A DNA stretch of 64,000 bases from Drechslerella dactyloides. Taxonomy: Eukaryota; Ascomycota; Orbiliomycetes; Orbiliales; Orbiliaceae. The notes beneath the pieces are model-generated. The model ran no database searches. It saw nothing but the letters and a program-made list of their open reading frames with translations, and was not told the origin of the DNA. Of the stretch, positions 58,801 to 64,000 are shown piece after piece. Location: NCBI GenBank assembly GCA_020064725.1, contig JAGTWJ010000002.1, forward strand, positions 3,906,001 through 3,970,000, given 5' to 3'. The number at the start of each line of letters is the position of its first letter. Positions within the stretch are counted from its first letter, which is position 1. Both the position numbers and the translations under genes were made by a program.

Positions 58801-59603
58801 GCCCGGCCCTTCCAAGTACCAGTACGAAGGTCTACGGATCGAGCCACCCGCAGCTGACTGAGCCCTCTCACCACGCCATCCGCTAGCTGCTAAGGTATGT
58901 CATGAGCTGTACTCCTACTTCACACGATATCACCTACATACGGAAGGCCTAACAACAGTCGAATAGCGCTCGTCGGGGAAACAAGATCCTGACCCGGCTT
59001 CCCCGTGCAGCCTGCTTGCTGGCCTGTCGCCCTCCCATCCATCCTCCAGCTTGGTCTTCCGTCCCCTATCAAGCAAGCTTGCACAATCCAAGTTTTTTTT
59101 TTTTTTTTTTTTATTCATTGAACATTTATTTTCTTTTCTTCTGTGCTTTCAATTTAATCACCCTTGCTACACACGTAGTGAGCAGGACAAAAATAAGTAT
59201 ACCTGCCTGGCCCCACGCTTTGCAGCTCCTGCAGATTCTTTTTACTTTTCCCTCCATTTCTAAACGCCTCCAACGAGAAAGTACGGAAGAAGCAAAAAGC
59301 CGCCCAGTGTGTGTAAAAAAAAACCAGTCCTGACGCCTTGAGGTCCTCGAAGGTCCCCAGCAGAGAGATCCCTTTCTTTATAAGCGAGCTGGTCTGCTGA
59401 ATTTATTGGCTCGCCAATTGAAAATTCCATCCAGTAATCGTCTTCCATTCCTCTCGCGATTCGACTCTGGCGCAGACGCGACGAGCTTTTGTTTGGTTGT
59501 TTGGTTACTGCCTCAAAACACGCCATCGTCTACGGTACCCTCGCTTGCAGACAAGAAATTAGAACTGCGAAGTGATCTCACTTCGACTCCCGCCTGATTG
59601 ACG
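52807..59603. other. 6.8 kb without a supportable gene
   Basis: 52.8-56.4 kb is mixed DNA rich in GCATGC, CTAGCTAG and ACATAC motifs, with no exon chain on either strand. From about 56.4 kb the + strand becomes pyrimidine-rich and stays so up to the HAP5 start, with a 20-base T run near 59.1 kb. This looks like a very long HAP5 leader with promoter. Short ATG-initiated frames in that leader could act as uORFs. I saw no tRNA, transposon or enzyme fragment. Confidence 0.45.
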
Positions 59604-60618
59604 ATGGATCCCTCGTATCCTCAACATCACCCGCAAAACATGCAGCACATGAACCAGCATCACCCTCACCAGCAACCGCCGCCGCAGCACCCGCCGCAAG
59701 CCCAGCAGTCGCAGGTACCATACGACCTAAACAATGGTGGCCACTACGGTGCGTCTGCGGCAATCGTGGGCGCGGGTGTCCAACCACAGCCTGGCATCTA
59801 CAATGGCCCATTCACAAACGTCTCCCAGGGTCTGCACGGCACATACAAAGACATCCTGTCGACATACTGGCAGCACTCGATAATGACGCTAGAAACCGAG
59901 GACCACGACTACAAATCCCACCAGCTACCGCTGGCCAGGATAAAGAAGGTCATGAAGGCGGACCCCGAGGTCAAGATGATCTCTGCCGAGGCGCCTATCC
60001 TGTTCGCGAAAGGGTGCGACATGTTCATCACGGAAGTAACGATGCGGGCCTGGATACACGCAGAAGAGAACAAGAGACGAACCCTGCAACGGTCCGACAT
60101 CGCCAATGCTCTGGCCAAAAGCGACATGTACGACTTCTTAATAGATATCGTCCCAAGGGAAGAAGCAACTGCGCACACCAAGAGATCCGCCGGCGCCGGC
60201 ACTGGAGGGCCTAGCAGTGCTGCTTCGGTCAGCAGCCATCACCCACCCCAGCCTCAGCAGGTTCCCCCAGGAGCCGTCCCTCAGAACCACCAAAACATGA
60301 TACCACCGCAAGGCGGGTCCCAGGCGCCACATCCCCCAGGACACCCACAAGGCATGCCCCCACAGCAATACGGCATGCCTCCGCTCGACCCGCAGGACCC
60401 AAACTACGCCCACTACCAGCAGAACCCCCAAGGGAACACGTATCCGCAGGAAGGCCACATTCCCTACGGTATGGACCAAATGTACGGCTATCCAGGCATG
60501 CCGCCGCCGCCAATGCAACAACAGGTGAGTCGTATTTTGGCTCCTCATACGACTGTTTCGGCTTTTTCCACGTGCACCAGCTAACATTCGGGTCTGACAA
60601 ACCTTGTAGCACATGTAA
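59604..60618 (+). CDS. HAP5: CCAAT-binding complex subunit Hap5/HapE (NF-YC)
   Basis: Exons 59604-60524 and 60610-60618; 309 aa. Hap5 pairs with Hap3 through its histone fold and, with Hap2, binds CCAAT boxes that regulate respiration, iron, redox and secondary metabolism. Residues 1-75 are Gln/His/Pro-rich. The core at 80-187 includes [60 protein letters not shown] and [20 protein letters not shown], then [19 protein letters not shown]. The segment just before the histone fold matches the fungal region linked to Hap4/HapX recruitment. The C-terminus is Pro/Gln-rich. The last exon contributes only His-Met-stop; the intron (60525-60609) has a GCTAAC branch point. If the intron is retained, a short alternative tail ([12 protein letters not shown]...) would be made. 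Confidence 0.97.
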
Positions 60619-63600
60619 ATAGCCATGACTTCCGCGAAATGCCACGAGAAATCGAAATTGCTTGACGCCCTACGAAAACGATAATTCCGAACTCCCGTAA
60701 CTCCATTTGTTGCGGACCTTGCTCGCATCTATTCTCCCGACGCATGTTCGCGCGCAGTCATCCCTCTAGCTGATCATCGGTAGCCGCGACAAGAGCAATC
60801 GAGCCACATCTGCGTCAATGCTGGAGGTGTGGCTAGAAGAAGTTGATGCGACCCGCTTCCGCTCTCCCCGCCGGCTATCTGCGACGCTTTTGACCAGCAA
60901 GGGATCGACTAACTGGCTGGCTGGCTGCCCCGCGGACAACCCTTACATTGTACTCCCCCACGGCCCTCGTCCATAACTGCAGGAATCAGACCATGCCATT
61001 CTAAGGAATGAGTGAAAACCCGAGGCCTATTTACCCCACTAACAAATCTAGAATATAAACCTAAACAAAAAAAATTGTAGAAAAAAACAAAAGGATAAAA
61101 TCTTCCCGAACGATCAAAGGCCATGTAGGAACAGGAAAAGTTTTCCTTCCGGAGGAATATTTTTTTGAAGTGTAGCCTTGTGGGTGTTGGGTCCATTTGT
61201 CTCTTACGGCTCCATATCCATACCTTTCATTTCTTATCCTCTCATTCTTGACGTGTATTTTCCAAAATGATAAAGTTAACCTGGGTGGGACGGCGGATTT
61301 GTCTTTTGTTCAACCGTTTTTATATGTTTTTCTTTCCACGATATTTTTTTTTCTTGGCTTCCGACTATTATTTCGAAAATATTACGTGGAATGTCGTAAA
61401 CGGCGCTTGATGTTATGATCATGTATTCTGGCTAGCATTCCTTTATGACCTTTTTTGTTTTCAGTTCCTGCTTGTTTTTCTTTCGATTCTTTCCTCCTTG
61501 TATCTGTTTTCGTTCTCTCGGACGTTGGTCGAGTTCAGGCGGGTCTGATTCAAGCATGTACGGCGTCCTTGCACTCTCTTCGTATTTTTCCCCCTTCGTT
61601 ATATTCTATCTACTACATCCTCGAATATCGTCCCTGATATCATGCCTATACAATATTCAAAATTCTGCCTGCGTTTCCTATAGATCCGTCATCTTGTCCA
61701 TCCGTCTATAGAATATTATATATGCAGGTCGTGAACGTCGCGTCACGTCATGATGGCCTTGCATCGATCTGCCTCTACTGGCCGTGTGTGTCGCCTTTGC
61801 CTCCCATTGTTCTTTGTTTTCCCTCCAGTGCGGCACGTACGGATGCTATGCTGTGTGTGGGTGTGGGTGCATAGTGCCTACGTGCCCAATACCATCTGCA
61901 GAACGTTAACGGAGGGTGTGCATGTTACAATGTGTACCTTGGAGAGTACTCGAGTGGGGAACCACTGACATGACATGCCATCCATCCCCGTGGGCCGTGG
62001 ATGGTGTCTGTCCGCACGCAGCCTTCTCCTTCTTCCCGCTTTGCCCCATCGTTGGTGGATCTTTCTCCCGTGAGAATATTCACAACTTGTTCAGCTCGCG
62101 ATACTGCATTAGTTTTCCTATATTTCACCACACTCGAGCTGACACGAGTCGGAAATTCAACAGGACGTATCCTAATTTCCTCCGTGAAATACTAGTGCCC
62201 ACGAATTACTTAATCGCAAGCGCTAGTCTCCAGGATCCGTCGTGGGGTTCCCTTCTTTTGCCACGGCTAGACCCCTATCGTTCGCTCGTTTGTTCGGAGG
62301 GAAGGTTACGTCTATCGGTGTGGCAGGTGAGTGGGGGCAAGCTCGAATGAGGGGTGCAGCAGCACAGCAGCGAGCTGCAGGCTAGGCCCACGGGCAGGCA
62401 TACGAGACGATGCAAGGCTGGGCTAGTTGGCCGGAACCTGGGATTCCGGAGGCACGAGGGCTGGAGGTTTTCGTCTTTGTCTTGCTTTGTAGATTTCAGA
62501 CATATGCGCCAGATCTGGGAGTATGATACATCACAATAATACCGGTAGATAAACTATAACTATCTGAATTCGAAGGCTATATCCCGGGCCGTCAAGCATT
62601 AACTTAGAGGATGATACTATTACTTTGTGTCAGTATAGCGTTTAGCAATCTTTTGAGCAGGGGATCGATACCGAGAAGTGGACAGGACTTGTCCCGAGAC
62701 CGAGAAGTACATTATATTAATAATCACGCTGACCTTTGAGATGTATCCGGTATATATACATGCAACATGCAGTCCGAATGGCCATGGCCACCCCAGAGAC
62801 GACGGCCGCACATCCGTCTACCGAACCGCAAACCTCGATCCGTACAAGTACGAGCGCACACATCCCTCGCATTGACCAGCAAAGACCAATCCCCCAGTTC
62901 AGCCCATAACGATATCTGCAATCATGCCATCTACATCCGTCCAGACACTCCTGCAAGCCAGAAAAACAGAGTTAGAGCAGCTAGAAAACAGCCCGATACG
63001 ACGAGCCTGCAGCCTGTCCATGCAGCCAGCTGCTGGAGCTGCAGCACTTCGCAGCTTTACGAGAGCGAGAGTCCGGTCTGGTCTCATGCAGCGGCGTCAC
63101 GTAACTGGCCACTTGGACGGTCGACGACCCACCGCATGCTAAATTTCCCTAGCGGCGAGTGTGTGGTACAGATTCGATCAAATTTCGACGCTGGTGGTAT
63201 ACCATGGCACAGCTCGCCCAGCCGTATACGTCTACAAGGTATGGATATGCCCATTGCCATTGTTGCAGGTGGTGTAGTAAACTACTCGACCCTCGAGACC
63301 GTCAGCACATGCCTCTATGTCCGTATACGTATTTGTGCGCTCACACTCACTAGCTCGACTCCAAGCTCCCTAGCTGCACTTCTGCAATATCGTCACAATC
63401 TTATACATCATGTATGTACGTATGCGCTGCCATTCATAGTAGTGCTATGCCTTACAGAACCGTCGACGCCGACGCCGACGCCGCCATTGCACTCAGGACC
63501 GAGACTTACGATCAACTGAGCAATTAATTCCTTCAGCCGGCCGGCGACACGATCCATCCGTACGCCCGTTCACTCTTTCCTTCTTTCTTTTCCTCGGTAT

Positions 63601-64000
63601 AGCCAGCCGTAGACGCACCGCGAGCGAGCTCCAAGCACTGTCCTGCCACTGGACAACGCACAAAGCTGTTCCGTTCGGCATAATCGACTGTTCGCGAAAC
63701 CATCCCCATCCGGCTAGCCACTCCAGCTCTTTAATGCCGAGTCGACAGCTGCAGCAACGTACGTCCTGACTCCGGCGTCTACGAGCAAAGCAAGCTAAGC
63801 TACGCAAGCTACGTGGTCAGCTAGCTAGTTAATCTTGACGTACAGTACGTGCATACATACAGTACATTACATACATGCCGTCTATTAATAATGCCCGTCA
63901 ATGGCAGATACCTGCGGAAGTAGAAATCTGCATCGGCACTCGGGTGTCGGGTACGTGAGGATATGTGTGCGTGTATGTCCGCTCGCGCTCAACATGATAC
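60619..64000. other. Downstream region of HAP5, no gene seen
   Basis: 60.6-62.3 kb is T-rich in the manner of a long 3' UTR and terminator. 62.3-64 kb is mixed, with GTACGTAC and CATACATAC runs and a GACGCC triplet repeat near 63.46-63.48 kb. Overlapping open frames at 62767-63519 and 62924-63142 have no recognisable product and no splice partners in the window. A gene starting near the right edge cannot be excluded. Confidence 0.45.

Noticed and set aside
62767..63519. 250-codon + strand frame near the right edge
   Set aside because: Composition is like translated non-coding DNA, and it overlaps another frame at 62924 whose first 24 residues look plausible but which has no continuation.

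Overview
The window is nuclear DNA from a filamentous ascomycete (Pezizomycotina). This follows from dense 50-100 bp GT-AG introns with CTAAC/CTGAC-type branch points, unlinked housekeeping genes on both strands, long T-rich UTR-like tracts, and a full set of fungal orthologues (RRP36, KAE1, PNP1, EPL1, MSW1, RSM10, ALE1, VPS45, GET4, RAI1, CDC123, FCF2, HAP5). I cannot name the genus. All exon models were spliced by hand and checked for frame; none rests on transcript data.

Layout. 1-6.6 kb: an unrecognised three-exon protein, then a long gene-free stretch. 6.6-10.4 kb: RRP36 (-) and a FCP1/NIF-domain protein (+) share a divergent promoter. 10.8-14.4 kb: KAE1 (7 exons) and PNP1 (7 exons), both -. 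16.9-19.2 kb: EPL1 (+). 19.2-26.6 kb: gene-poor, with one decayed Ty1/copia-like gag fragment. 26.6-32.3 kb: two fungal proteins I do not recognise (-). 33.4-39.1 kb: four - strand units with a mitochondrial theme: a small protein with a presequence-like N-terminus, the mitochondrial Trp-tRNA synthetase, an array of short phase-0 exons, and mitoribosomal protein uS10m. 39.6-41.9 kb: ALE1 (-). 42.8-52.8 kb is the densest part: VPS45, GET4, a His-rich unknown, RAI1, CDC123 and FCF2. 52.8-59.6 kb holds no gene I can support. HAP5 lies at 59.6-60.6 kb, and the rest appears non-coding.

Functional links. RRP36, FCF2 and RAI1 serve rRNA or RNA maturation. KAE1, MSW1, RSM10 and CDC123 serve translation. 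EPL1 and HAP5 act in chromatin and transcription. VPS45, GET4 and ALE1 act on membranes. These look like ordinary dispersed housekeeping genes, not a biosynthetic cluster.

Most notable: (i) directly downstream of uS10m, on the same strand, nine short or symmetric phase-0 exons encode a repetitive, probably helical polypeptide. The uS10m stop codon lies within the first six bases of a usable splice donor, so the ribosomal protein could exist in a short form and a long form. (ii) A 7-nt micro-exon and a GC-AG intron in ALE1, and an 8-nt micro-exon in RAI1. (iii) Three diverged copies of an inverted-repeat motif, one inside an oversized KAE1 intron. (iv) An FCP1-like domain whose DxDxT signature reads DLNGT.
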